A DNA stretch of 5,792 nucleotides from Synergistaceae bacterium (GTDB lineage Bacteria > Synergistota > Synergistia > Synergistales > Synergistaceae), in contig JAISLO010000059.1 in assembly GCA_031290815.1 (NCBI GenBank), positions 1 through 5,792 on the forward strand, written 5' to 3'. Below the pieces are notes generated by a model. It was not told the DNA's origin and searched no databases. It worked only from the letters and a program-made list of their open reading frames with translations. The translations under genes and the position numbers were made by a program. Of the stretch, positions 1 to 5,792 are shown in pieces; the stretch's first letter is position 1; each line of letters begins with the position of its first letter.

Positions 1-21
1 GACTAGTCCCCTTGACCCCTC

Positions 22-50
22 AAAAAGGATCCAGGGAGCTAACTCCCTGG
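22..50 (-). terminator. Rho-independent terminator for the AOR operon
   Basis: A perfect 8-bp stem (31-38 with 43-50, CCAGGGAG/CTCCCTGG) closes a 4-base loop. On the minus strand it is followed after four bases by five Ts (the A-run at 22-26). It lies 42 bases past the stop of the MoaD-like gene, with no gene in between. Structure is read directly; function is inferred. Confidence 0.7.
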
Positions 51-55
51 CGGGT

Positions 56-78
56 GTGGGCGGAGCCCACGGTTTTTT
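56..78 (+). terminator. Rho-independent terminator reading rightward, convergent with the operon
   Basis: A perfect 6-bp stem GTGGGC (56-61) and GCCCAC (65-70) with loop GGA is followed on the plus strand by GG and six Ts (73-78), then a T-rich stretch to about 89. This is the classic form for a plus-strand transcript, implying a rightward gene just left of the window. Together with the 31-50 hairpin it would make a two-way terminator block. The minus-strand transcript also crosses this hairpin first. Confidence 0.65.
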
Positions 79-91
79 GTGTTTGTTTTGA

Positions 92-370
92 TTATCCTCC
101 GCCGATCAGGGGAAATATCGCGACCGCGTCTCCATCTTTCAAAGGCGTCAGGCCTTCTTTTAAATGATGAATATGCTTCCCATTGACCAGAATATTTAAG
201 TTGCGGGATATTTTCGAATCTCCCCCGTCCATGCAGAAAGCCCGGAACCGAGCGCCGTAAACGCCGCAGAGGGCGCGCATCAAATCCAACACGGTGCCGC
301 CTGTTGCCACGCTCTCCTCCTTTTTCCCTGTCATCTCGCGTATATGGGCGAAATAACTCACCTGAATCAT
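92..370 (-). CDS. MoaD/ThiS-family sulfur carrier, probably for the AOR pterin cofactor
   Basis: A 92-residue beta-grasp protein of the MoaD/ThiS family, whose C-terminal Gly-Gly is adenylated and thiocarboxylated so that it can donate sulfur to the dithiolene of molybdopterin. It starts MIQVSYFAHIRE, has the family's VLVNG-like segment at about residues 60-64 (ILVNG), a KDGDAVAIFP stretch near residues 78-87, and ends IGGG at the TAA stop, so the GG tail is intact. It lies 22 bases after the AOR gene and is the last gene before the terminator hairpins. MoaD-like genes next to AOR genes are a known association and point to cofactor supply for that enzyme. The ATG at 370 has only a weak upstream Shine-Dalgarno (AAGGG, 14 bases away), so translation may depend on coupling to AOR. 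A ThiS or other ubiquitin-like role is possible but less likely given the neighbour. Confidence 0.88.
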   Translation of the reverse strand: MIQVSYFAHIREMTGKKEESVATGGTVLDLMRALCGVYGARFRAFCMDGGDSKISRNLNILVNGKHIHHLKEGLTPLKDGDAVAIFPLIGGG

Positions 371-392
371 TTTAGAAGGCGCATCCCTTGCG

Positions 393-2210
393 TCAAATCA
401 GTTTTTCCTCAAGGCCCAATTCCTTCAGTTTGGCCTGGCTCGGGACTCCGTCCGCGTCCCAGCCTCTCGCCTCATAATACACGTCCAGCATCTGAGGAAC
501 ATGGCTTATTCTTCCCTGCATGGGACCGCCTGGCACCGGTTCTCCGCCGGTCATGCGCTCCGGCAGGGCGTCGTCCTTCTTGGAAAAACCAGCTTTGATA
601 TTATACAGCCTCTCCATGTTCCATACTCTCTCTCCGATTTTGACTATTTCATCGCCAGTATACGGCACTCCTGTCGCCGCTGCCAATTGAGCCGCAATAG
701 GAACAGCTCCCAGCGCGAAGGTCGTAAAGAGGCACATCCCTGCTGAGTCGACAGCCGCGGTAAGATCCTGAAAGGCCTTTACCCACGCCGGTTTTTCGGC
801 GGTGCTCTCGGGGTCGAGTTTTTCAGGCAGGCCAAGGACCTCAGGAGAGATTGTATAGCCGCGAACGTGGCAAGCTCCCCTGTTCGACGTCGCGTAATTC
901 AGCCCTATGCCTTGAATGCCGCGCGGGTCATACGCTGGCATCTCCTGCTTCTTGCTCGTCATGGACACCTCGGTGTGACCGAATTTTTCGCCAAGACGGT
1001 ACGAGCCGTGCTGCAGAATTTCGCCGAAGCCGGTTCCTTTCGCGGCCGCCTCTACCATGGACACCATGACGTCCGCGTCCCCGAAACGAAGTTCCGCGCC
1101 GCCGGTCGTCTCCTTGTCGATTACGCCCATCTCATACAGGTCCATCGCGGCCGCGATGGTCGAGCCCATGCCGATTGTGTCCAAGCCATACTCGTTGCAT
1201 ATGAAGTTTGCCTTGTTGACCGCGTCCAAATCGTCGACGCAGCAGTCCGGACCAAAAGCCCAAGCCGATTCATACTCCGGACCCTCGCCTGTCGCCGCGT
1301 ACTTTCCCTGGCTCCAGCTCACCCGGCCGCAATTGATGACGCACGACGCGCAGCCCTTGTTGCGAAACATGCGCTCCGCCGCCAGCGTTTCGCCGCCGAC
1401 CTTATCGGCTGTCGGGAAGTATCCTTCGTGAAAATTTCTCGTCGGCAGAGCGCCGGTTTGATTGAGTATGTTTACGAGGACGTTGGTGCCATAAGCGGGA
1501 AGCCCTCCGCTGGTGACCCCGTTGGCGGAGAGAAGCTCGCGGCTTTCTTTGACCGCTTTGAGAAACGCGTCCTTGTCAGCGACCTTGACTCCACGAGTTC
1601 CGCGCGCCACGACGGCCTTCAATTTTTTGGATCCCATAACTGCCCCGAGCCCGCCTCTGCCCGGAGCGCGATGCTTGTCGTTTATGAGGTTGGCGAGAAG
1701 AGCGAGCCTCTCCCCGGCGGGGCCAATGCACGTGACCTTGGCGTCGGGATCTGTCTCCGCTGTCAGAGCGTCTGTAGCGGAGTGAGTGTCCAGCCCCCAG
1801 ACGGCGGAAGCGTCGCGCAGCTCGACATCCCCGTTGTTGATGTATAGATAGACAGGCTTTTTCGACTTGCCCTCTAAAATGATGAGGTCGTACCCGGCGT
1901 ATTTCAACTCGGGGCCAAAGTATCCGCCGGAGTTCGCAGCTCCTATCGTTCCTGTCAGAGGTGAACGGGTAACCACCTGAAAACGTCCGGTGCTAGTTCC
2001 CATAGCGCCGGTCAGAGGTCCTGTCGCGAATATGATTTTATTCGCCTCCGAAAACGGATCGACTATTTCCCGGACCTCTTTTATATAATAGTAAGTTCCC
2101 AGCCCGCGGCAGCCGAGATAGTCCCGCGCCGCCACAGTGTCGAGCGGCTCGCGCTTTATGCCGCCGTCGGAAAGATTCACTCTCAGGACAGTTCCGGTCC
2201 AACCGTTCAT
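393..2210 (-). CDS. aor: Tungsten/molybdenum aldehyde:ferredoxin oxidoreductase (AOR), catalytic subunit
   Basis: A 605-residue full-length AOR-family enzyme, the same length class as Pyrococcus furiosus AOR. It is cytoplasmic with no signal peptide and starts MNGWTGTVLRVNLS. The family interconverts aldehydes and carboxylates with a W (or Mo) bis-pterin and one [4Fe-4S] cluster. Visible hallmarks: FATGPLTG at about 61-68 and RAPGRGGLGAVMGSKKLK at 181-198 (N-terminal pterin domain); cluster cysteines C287, C290, C294 and C493, almost the P. furiosus numbering (288/291/295/494); pterin motifs DTIGM at 344-348 and DSAGMC at 488-493; a Glu pair E312/E314 and H448 (in NRGACHVRG) matching the active-site Glu/His region. 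The ATG directly abuts the stop of the ferredoxin gene (TAGATG) and has a strong GGAGGTGA ribosome site. The substrate cannot be read from sequence. A BamB-like benzoyl-CoA reductase or another AOR clade is the main alternative, made less likely by the close alignment with true AOR spacing. Confidence 0.95.
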   Translation of the reverse strand: MNGWTGTVLRVNLSDGGIKREPLDTVAARDYLGCRGLGTYYYIKEVREIVDPFSEANKIIFATGPLTGAMGTSTGRFQVVTRSPLTGTIGAANSGGYFGPELKYAGYDLIILEGKSKKPVYLYINNGDVELRDASAVWGLDTHSATDALTAETDPDAKVTCIGPAGERLALLANLINDKHRAPGRGGLGAVMGSKKLKAVVARGTRGVKVADKDAFLKAVKESRELLSANGVTSGGLPAYGTNVLVNILNQTGALPTRNFHEGYFPTADKVGGETLAAERMFRNKGCASCVINCGRVSWSQGKYAATGEGPEYESAWAFGPDCCVDDLDAVNKANFICNEYGLDTIGMGSTIAAAMDLYEMGVIDKETTGGAELRFGDADVMVSMVEAAAKGTGFGEILQHGSYRLGEKFGHTEVSMTSKKQEMPAYDPRGIQGIGLNYATSNRGACHVRGYTISPEVLGLPEKLDPESTAEKPAWVKAFQDLTAAVDSAGMCLFTTFALGAVPIAAQLAAATGVPYTGDEIVKIGERVWNMERLYNIKAGFSKKDDALPERMTGGEPVPGGPMQGRISHVPQMLDVYYEARGWDADGVPSQAKLKELGLEEKLI

Positions 2211-2693
2211 CTACTTCACCTCCGCAAGAGCTCGCCTCATTTTATCAGTGAAGGCGCGTTTTTTGTTCCAATTTTCCGTATCGGCCGGCAGATAATCGAG
2301 CGCCTTGTTCGGGCAAAATTCGACGCACTGGGGCAGCCCATCGCATTGATCGCACTTCGACGCCTTTTTAGCGGTCCTATTGTACGAAATATTGCCGAAG
2401 GGACAAGCCATTACGCACATACGGCAGCCTATGCACTTCGATTCATTGAAGGCGACGATGTCTTTCTCCTCGTCACGCCAAAGGGCTCCCGTTTTGCAAA
2501 CCTTCAAGCACGCGGGTTCCTCGCATTGAAAGCAGGTCATCGGCACGTTCGATCCGCCCTCGTCAAAGCGGAAGACGCCGATTCTCGAAACTGAGGGCCG
2601 AAACTCGCCCTCATGGGTGAAGGAACACGCAAGTTCGCAGCTCCCGCACCCGGTACACTTTTCTGGATAGACCATCAAAACTCTCTTCACCAT
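2211..2693 (-). CDS. Four-cluster [4Fe-4S] ferredoxin-like electron-transfer subunit of AOR
   Basis: A 160-residue polyferredoxin of the HycB/DmsB-like type. Sixteen cysteines form four CxxC-based groups: C13/C16/C19/C23, C54/C57/C62/C66, C87/C90/C93/C97 and C114/C117/C123/C127, enough for four [4Fe-4S] clusters. No signal peptide or membrane segment is visible, so it should be cytoplasmic. Its gene sits immediately before AOR with stop and start touching, the position of the small ferredoxin-like subunit in bacterial AOR enzymes such as AorA of Aromatoleum. It likely wires the AOR cluster to the NuoG-like subunit. The start MVKRVLMVYPEKCTGC at 2693 is set by a GAGGAGGG ribosome site overlapping the previous gene's stop. 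The partner assignment is inferred from context; the cluster count is read directly. Confidence 0.93.
   Translation of the reverse strand: MVKRVLMVYPEKCTGCGSCELACSFTHEGEFRPSVSRIGVFRFDEGGSNVPMTCFQCEEPACLKVCKTGALWRDEEKDIVAFNESKCIGCRMCVMACPFGNISYNRTAKKASKCDQCDGLPQCVEFCPNKALDYLPADTENWNKKRAFTDKMRRALAEVK
2216..2223 (-). promoter_or_regulatory. Strong ribosome binding site for AOR
   Basis: GGAGGTGA, complementary to the 16S rRNA 3' end over eight bases, ends 5 bases before the AOR ATG. It lies within the last codons of the ferredoxin gene, whose stop touches the AOR start. It is the longest anti-Shine-Dalgarno match seen in the operon. Confidence 0.75.
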
Positions 2694-2702
2694 TATCCCT
2701 CC

Positions 2703-3458
2703 TCAAGATCCTGTTTTGAATTTAGCGGTGTAAATCGCCTTGCGACACTTATCGCACAAGCGGGGTTCATCGATATCCTCCACCGCGATATTGGCCGCTC
2801 CCAATCGGCCAATATGAGCCAGTTGTTCTTTCGTCGCGTAACGACTTCCGCACCTTCGACAAACGGCAAGGTCAAAGGTTCGATTCCATATTTTTCGAAT
2901 CAAACCATCGTCCTTGTACGTTATCTTCCCAGTAGGACAAACCTCGGCGCAGGACGCGCAGCCGACGCAGCTTTCCGGCGCTTCGTCATAAGGAGCGGCC
3001 ACGTAACGCTCGAACCCGGCGCGAGCCATGCCTATAGCGTCGGTCCCGTTTGACTCGCACGCCCTGACGCACCTGCCGCACCTCACGCAAAGATCCGCTT
3101 CCAAAGCGAAACGCTCCTCGCGGACGACGCCGTACTCCTTCGCCAGCTCTCCTATGGCAATTGCCTTGGGGTTCCTGTTTATCAGCAGTTGAACGACGAA
3201 TCGTCGGGCCGCGATAACCCGCTCGTTTTTCGTATCCGCCGATATCTCCGATTTTATGGGGTACATGCAGGAGGAGACCAGTTTTTTTCGCCCTCTTTCG
3301 TCGACTTCAACCGCGCAAAGCCTGCAGTTCCCATCCGGCGGAAGTCCGTCATGATGACAGAGCGTCGGGATTTTTATCCCTATGCTCCTCGCCGCGTCCA
3401 GCAGCGTCGTGCCCTCCTCTACGGCAATTGTTCGTCCATCGATCGTCACGCCGATCAT
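2703..3458 (-). CDS. NuoG/HydA-N-like Fe-S subunit lacking the His-Cys cluster, with C-terminal CxxC pairs
   Basis: A 251-residue electron-transfer subunit resembling the N-terminal part of NuoG and of [FeFe]-hydrogenase HydA, with no catalytic domain. Residues 1-70 are a plant-type [2Fe-2S] ferredoxin with C34, C45, C48 and C64. The next segment, where family members carry HxxxCxxCxxxxxC, reads NRNPKAIAIGELAKEYG: it has no cysteine and is about nine residues short, so that [4Fe-4S] site is gone. Two standard [4Fe-4S] sites follow (C124/C127/C130/C134 and C164/C167/C170/C174). The last roughly 55 residues contain C200/C203 and C235/C238, a possible zinc ribbon or extra cluster. The start chosen is the ATG at 3458 (MIGVTIDGRT), which overlaps the NuoF-like stop as ATGA and has AGGAGG 8 bases upstream; an ATG at 3530 would add 24 implausible residues. 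It probably bridges the ferredoxin subunit and the flavin module. Confidence 0.9.
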   Translation of the reverse strand: MIGVTIDGRTIAVEEGTTLLDAARSIGIKIPTLCHHDGLPPDGNCRLCAVEVDERGRKKLVSSCMYPIKSEISADTKNERVIAARRFVVQLLINRNPKAIAIGELAKEYGVVREERFALEADLCVRCGRCVRACESNGTDAIGMARAGFERYVAAPYDEAPESCVGCASCAEVCPTGKITYKDDGLIRKIWNRTFDLAVCRRCGSRYATKEQLAHIGRLGAANIAVEDIDEPRLCDKCRKAIYTAKFKTGS

Positions 3459-5293
3459 TTTTGAGGCCTCCTCTCCGGAGTTATCGCTCTTGCCGGGCAG
3501 AGGTCGAAGCAGCTCCCGCAGCCGATACACCTGGATTTATCGACCATATGACGCCGCTTTACCTCTCCGTTTATGGCCGAGACCGGGCAGGATTTGCGGC
3601 AGACGCCGCAGCCCACGCAGGATTCGGATATGCCGGCCGCAAACATCCCGCGGCATACCCCTGCCCTGCAAAAACCGTCCCTCACGTGTTCGTCGTACTC
3701 TTCCCGGAAATATTTTATCGTCGACAAGACAGGGTTAGGCGCGGATTGGCCGAGACCGCATAGCGCTGTGTCCGCCAAGGAGCGGGCCATCTCACCGAGC
3801 GTCTCCACATCTCCCTGCACTCCCCTGCCGGCGGTTATATCGTTGAGTATCAAGCTCATCTTCTTTACGCCCTCTCGGCAAGGCACACATTTCCCGCATG
3901 ACTCCCCCACGAGAAAATCTATAAAATAGCGGGCCACGTCGACCATGCACGTCCGGTCGTCCATCACTATCATTCCGCCAGAGCCCATCATCGAACCGGC
4001 CGCTGTCAGGCTGTCGAAATCTATGCCTATGTCGAGCGCGGACTCCGGAAGGCAGCCGCCGGATGGCCCGCCGGTCTGAACGGCCTTGAAGGAACGCTTT
4101 TTCTTTATCCCGCCGCCGATGTCGTATATGACGCGGCGCAGAGTCGTTCCCATCGGGACCTCCACGAGCCCCGTGTTCTCAACCTTGCCGACTAAGGCAA
4201 ATATCTTCGTGCCTGGGCTTCCCTCCGTGCCGATGTCCCTGAACCATTCGGCTCCGTTCCTGACGATCAGCGGCACGTTGGCCCACGTCTCGACATTGTT
4301 CAGGACGGTCGGTTTATCCCAGAGCCCTCTTTCGGTCGAACGTATATATTTTACGCGCGGGGTGCCTGCCCTTCCCTCGATCGAGGCCATGAGAGCCGTC
4401 GACTCGCCGCACACGAAGGCCCCGCCGCCGCGGCAGATTGCGATGTCGAAGTCAAAGCCGGTGCCCAGGATATTCTCGCCGAGCAGGCCGAGCTCGCGAG
4501 CGTCGTCTATCGCTTTTTGCAGATGTTTGATTGCCTGGGGATATTCATTTCTGACATATATATAGCCGTCGGACGCCTCCATCGCGTATCCTCCGATGAT
4601 AAGCCCCTCTATCACCGAATGCGGATCGCCCTCCATGAGGCTGCGGTCCATAAAAGCGCCTGGGTCTCCTTCGTCTCCGTTGACCAGCACGTACTTGACG
4701 CCGCTTTTGGATCTCCGGCACGCCTCCCATTTCGTTCCGGTTTTGAATCCGCCGCCTCCTCTGCCTCGCAATCCAGACGACGACACCGCCCGGCATATCT
4801 CCTCCGGGGACATTTCGCCGAGGGCCTTTTCAAGGGCCTCGTATCCGTCGTTGCGAATGTAGTCCGTTATCGATGTCGGGCTCATCTTCCCCATCCTGCT
4901 AAGAACGCGTTTTTCCTGCTTCGCGGTAAACGGATTCTTGTCCTCGGTCGGAGATGCCGGGTCTCCCTCCAGAGCGAATCGGACGAGCTTTTCCGCGTCC
5001 TGGGGACGCGTTTTGTGGTATACCCAGCCATGAGGGGTTATTTCGACTATCGGGCCCCGCTCGCACTGCCCGTGACAGCCTCCGGCCTCGCACCTCACGC
5101 CGACGGCGATGTCCGCGCTTATCGTGCCGATATGTTTTTTGATCGCCTCCAACACTCCGGCGCTGCCCCACGCGAGGCAGCCCGTGCCGCAGCAGACCCA
5201 TATGCCTGTGACCTTGTCCATTCCGTCCGAGATAACGCCGCGCCTGTACTCCCGCAGGGCGTCGAGAGAGAGAAGTTTCGGAGTCTCCATCAT
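3455..5293 (-). CDS. NuoF/HydB-like NAD(H)- and FMN-binding subunit with terminal ferredoxin domains
   Basis: A 612-residue flavin subunit that exchanges electrons with NAD(H). Residues about 28-105 are a thioredoxin-like [2Fe-2S] domain (VCCGTGC at 33-39, C68, C73, C77). The FMN/NADH core has GLRGRGGGGFKTGTKWE at 174-190 and NGDEGDPGAFMDR at 205-217. The N3-type [4Fe-4S] site is SCGKCVPCREG with C466/C469/C472 plus C512. After a hinge with H536, C542 and C547 come two ferredoxin [4Fe-4S] motifs (C559/C562/C565/C569 and C589/C592/C595/C599). Complex I NuoF lacks the two end domains; HydB of electron-bifurcating HydABC and related NAD-linked formate dehydrogenases has them. The start is the ATG at 5293, which forms an ATGA overlap with the NuoE-like stop and has AGGAG 7 bases upstream. 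A longer frame opening at 5383 only adds 30 Arg/Gly-rich residues read from inside the previous gene. Bifurcation itself is inference. Confidence 0.94.
   Translation of the reverse strand: MMETPKLLSLDALREYRRGVISDGMDKVTGIWVCCGTGCLAWGSAGVLEAIKKHIGTISADIAVGVRCEAGGCHGQCERGPIVEITPHGWVYHKTRPQDAEKLVRFALEGDPASPTEDKNPFTAKQEKRVLSRMGKMSPTSITDYIRNDGYEALEKALGEMSPEEICRAVSSSGLRGRGGGGFKTGTKWEACRRSKSGVKYVLVNGDEGDPGAFMDRSLMEGDPHSVIEGLIIGGYAMEASDGYIYVRNEYPQAIKHLQKAIDDARELGLLGENILGTGFDFDIAICRGGGAFVCGESTALMASIEGRAGTPRVKYIRSTERGLWDKPTVLNNVETWANVPLIVRNGAEWFRDIGTEGSPGTKIFALVGKVENTGLVEVPMGTTLRRVIYDIGGGIKKKRSFKAVQTGGPSGGCLPESALDIGIDFDSLTAAGSMMGSGGMIVMDDRTCMVDVARYFIDFLVGESCGKCVPCREGVKKMSLILNDITAGRGVQGDVETLGEMARSLADTALCGLGQSAPNPVLSTIKYFREEYDEHVRDGFCRAGVCRGMFAAGISESCVGCGVCRKSCPVSAINGEVKRRHMVDKSRCIGCGSCFDLCPARAITPERRPQK
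3467..3472 (-). promoter_or_regulatory. Ribosome binding site fixing the NuoG-like start
   Basis: A perfect AGGAGG is placed 8 bases before the ATG at 3458. It decides this start against the ATG at 3530 and gives a protein beginning at the first strand of the [2Fe-2S] ferredoxin fold, as in relatives. Confidence 0.8.
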
Positions 5294-5757
5294 GCTCCGT
5301 CTCCTATTATCTCCGCGATTTTCGCCGGCGTGACCCCTCCGGAGACCTTGTCCCCGACCATGATTACAGGCGCCAGCGCGCAAGCGCCCAGGCAGTTGAC
5401 CCTCTCGATTGAAATCTTCCCGTCCGGCGTCGTCTCACCGCTTTTGATCCCCAGCCTTTCTTCCAGGCCGGATAACATCGCCCCGGCGCCGCGCAAATGG
5501 CAGGCGGTGCCCATACAGATCTTCACCTCGGTTTCGCCGCGAGGAGAAAGACTCAGCGATTTGTAAAACGTCGCGACGGCGTACACCTTGCTGTCTGGTA
5601 TACCCAAATATTTCGCGACTGCCCTCATCGCGTCTTTTGAAAGATATTTTTCAGCGTTTTGAATATCCTGAAGAATTGGCAGCAAAAACCTTGGGCGCGC
5701 TGGATACGCGGCCAAGATCTCTTGAAGCTCGCGACGGTTTCCTCCCAAAAAAACCAT
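5290..5757 (-). CDS. NuoE/HydC-like [2Fe-2S] thioredoxin-fold subunit
   Basis: A 155-residue homologue of the 24 kDa NADH dehydrogenase subunit (NuoE, HydC). The helical N-terminal part holds LLPILQDIQ and the ATFYKSLSLSPRG block (about 62-74). The thioredoxin-like domain binds one [2Fe-2S] cluster through C81 and C86 (CMGTAC) and C122 and C126 (CLGAC), followed by APVIMVGDKVSGGVTP. In relatives this subunit docks on NuoF/HydB near the FMN; its cluster may act as an electron store rather than part of the through-path. It is the first gene of the operon and overlaps the next by ATGA. The start is less certain than the rest: the ATG at 5757 has AGGGG directly against it, while an in-frame TTG at 5748 would sit 9 bases from the same AGGGG. 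The difference is three residues. Confidence 0.93.
   Translation of the reverse strand: MVFLGGNRRELQEILAAYPARPRFLLPILQDIQNAEKYLSKDAMRAVAKYLGIPDSKVYAVATFYKSLSLSPRGETEVKICMGTACHLRGAGAMLSGLEERLGIKSGETTPDGKISIERVNCLGACALAPVIMVGDKVSGGVTPAKIAEIIGDGA
5301..5305 (-). promoter_or_regulatory. Ribosome binding site fixing the NuoF-like start
   Basis: AGGAG lies 7 bases before the ATG at 5293 and inside the final codons of the NuoE-like gene. It supports that ATG over the upstream ATG at 5383 and over the second, adjacent ATG at 5290. Confidence 0.75.
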
Positions 5758-5782
5758 CCCCTGTCAGAGAGTTGTGTTTTCT

Positions 5783-5788
5783 ATATTA
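5783..5788 (-). promoter_or_regulatory. Possible -10 box of the operon promoter
   Basis: TAATAT on the minus strand, in an AT-rich patch unlike the surrounding coding DNA, about 25 bases before the first gene. A transcript would start near 5776, giving a leader of about 20 bases. The matching -35 region would lie outside the window, so this is weak. Confidence 0.25.
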
Positions 5789-5792
5789 AATT

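Noticed and set aside
1..91. Possible small gene, CRISPR repeat or attachment site at the left edge
   Set aside because: Only the two hairpins and T-runs are visible. There is no open frame with a ribosome site, no repeated unit with spacers and no tRNA-like sequence.
867..1847. 326-residue open frame on the plus strand opposite AOR
   Set aside because: It lies wholly antisense to a confidently identified AOR. Its protein is Arg/Ala/Val-rich with no recognisable motif or convincing ribosome site, and long opposite frames are expected in GC-rich coding DNA.
393..2210. AOR-like subunit as BamB of a class II benzoyl-CoA reductase
   Set aside because: The combination with NuoEFG-like subunits is suggestive, but the heterodisulfide-reductase-like and other Bam subunits are absent. 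Length, cluster cysteine spacing and H448 match true AOR closely. Kept only as an alternative.
2693..2875. 60-residue minus-strand frame overlapping the end of the NuoG-like gene
   Set aside because: It is an out-of-frame shadow of the C-terminal tail with no motif. I considered a frameshift that truncates the NuoG-like protein, but the main frame keeps its CxxC pairs up to a sensible stop.
5294..5383. 30-residue N-terminal extension of the NuoF-like protein from an ATG at 5383
   Set aside because: The extension is read out of frame from inside the NuoE-like gene, is Arg/Gly-rich and unlike the family. The ATG at 5293 has a well-spaced ribosome site and the usual overlap.
4517..5566. 349-residue open frame on the plus strand opposite the NuoF-like and NuoE-like genes
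   Set aside because: It spans the boundary of two well-supported minus-strand genes and has no family motif. It is best explained as a codon-bias shadow.

Overview
This window is one minus-strand operon of six tightly packed genes. It encodes what looks like a complete tungsten (or molybdenum) aldehyde:ferredoxin oxidoreductase (AOR) joined to a NuoEFG/HydABC-type NAD(H)-flavin module, plus a dedicated MoaD-like sulfur carrier. The sequence suggests a strictly anaerobic bacterium: dense Fe-S proteins, a W/Mo bis-pterin enzyme, moderately high GC, frequent ATA isoleucine codons and strong AGGAGG ribosome sites. An amino-acid-fermenting Synergistota member, a clostridial lineage or a deltaproteobacterial-type anaerobe would all fit. 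The taxonomic guess is inference only, since no rRNA or marker gene is present.

Layout, read in the direction of transcription (right to left): 5792-5758 is a short AT-rich leader with a possible -10 box. 5757-5290 is a NuoE/HydC-like [2Fe-2S] thioredoxin-fold subunit. 5293-3455 is a NuoF/HydB-like FMN and NAD(H)-binding subunit with extra ferredoxin domains at both ends. 3458-2703 is a short NuoG/HydA-N-like Fe-S subunit. 2693-2211 is a four-cluster ferredoxin-like subunit. 2210-393 is the AOR catalytic subunit. 370-92 is the MoaD-like protein. 91-1 holds two strong hairpins with T-runs, reading as terminators on opposite strands. Gene junctions are 4-base ATGA overlaps (twice), 9 bases, direct stop/start abutment, and 22 bases.

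How the parts probably work together (inference from families): an aldehyde is oxidised to a carboxylate, or the reverse, at the W/Mo bis-pterin of AOR. Electrons pass through its [4Fe-4S] cluster into the four-cluster ferredoxin subunit, then through the NuoG-like subunit to the FMN of the NuoF-like subunit, where NAD+ is reduced. The NuoF-like subunit has the HydB-style architecture known from electron-bifurcating hydrogenases and formate dehydrogenases, so free ferredoxin may be a third partner. Cysteine motifs support about three [2Fe-2S] and ten [4Fe-4S] clusters across the five subunits. The most unusual parts are in the NuoG-like subunit: the His-Cys [4Fe-4S] segment is deleted, and a C-terminal tail carries two CxxC pairs.
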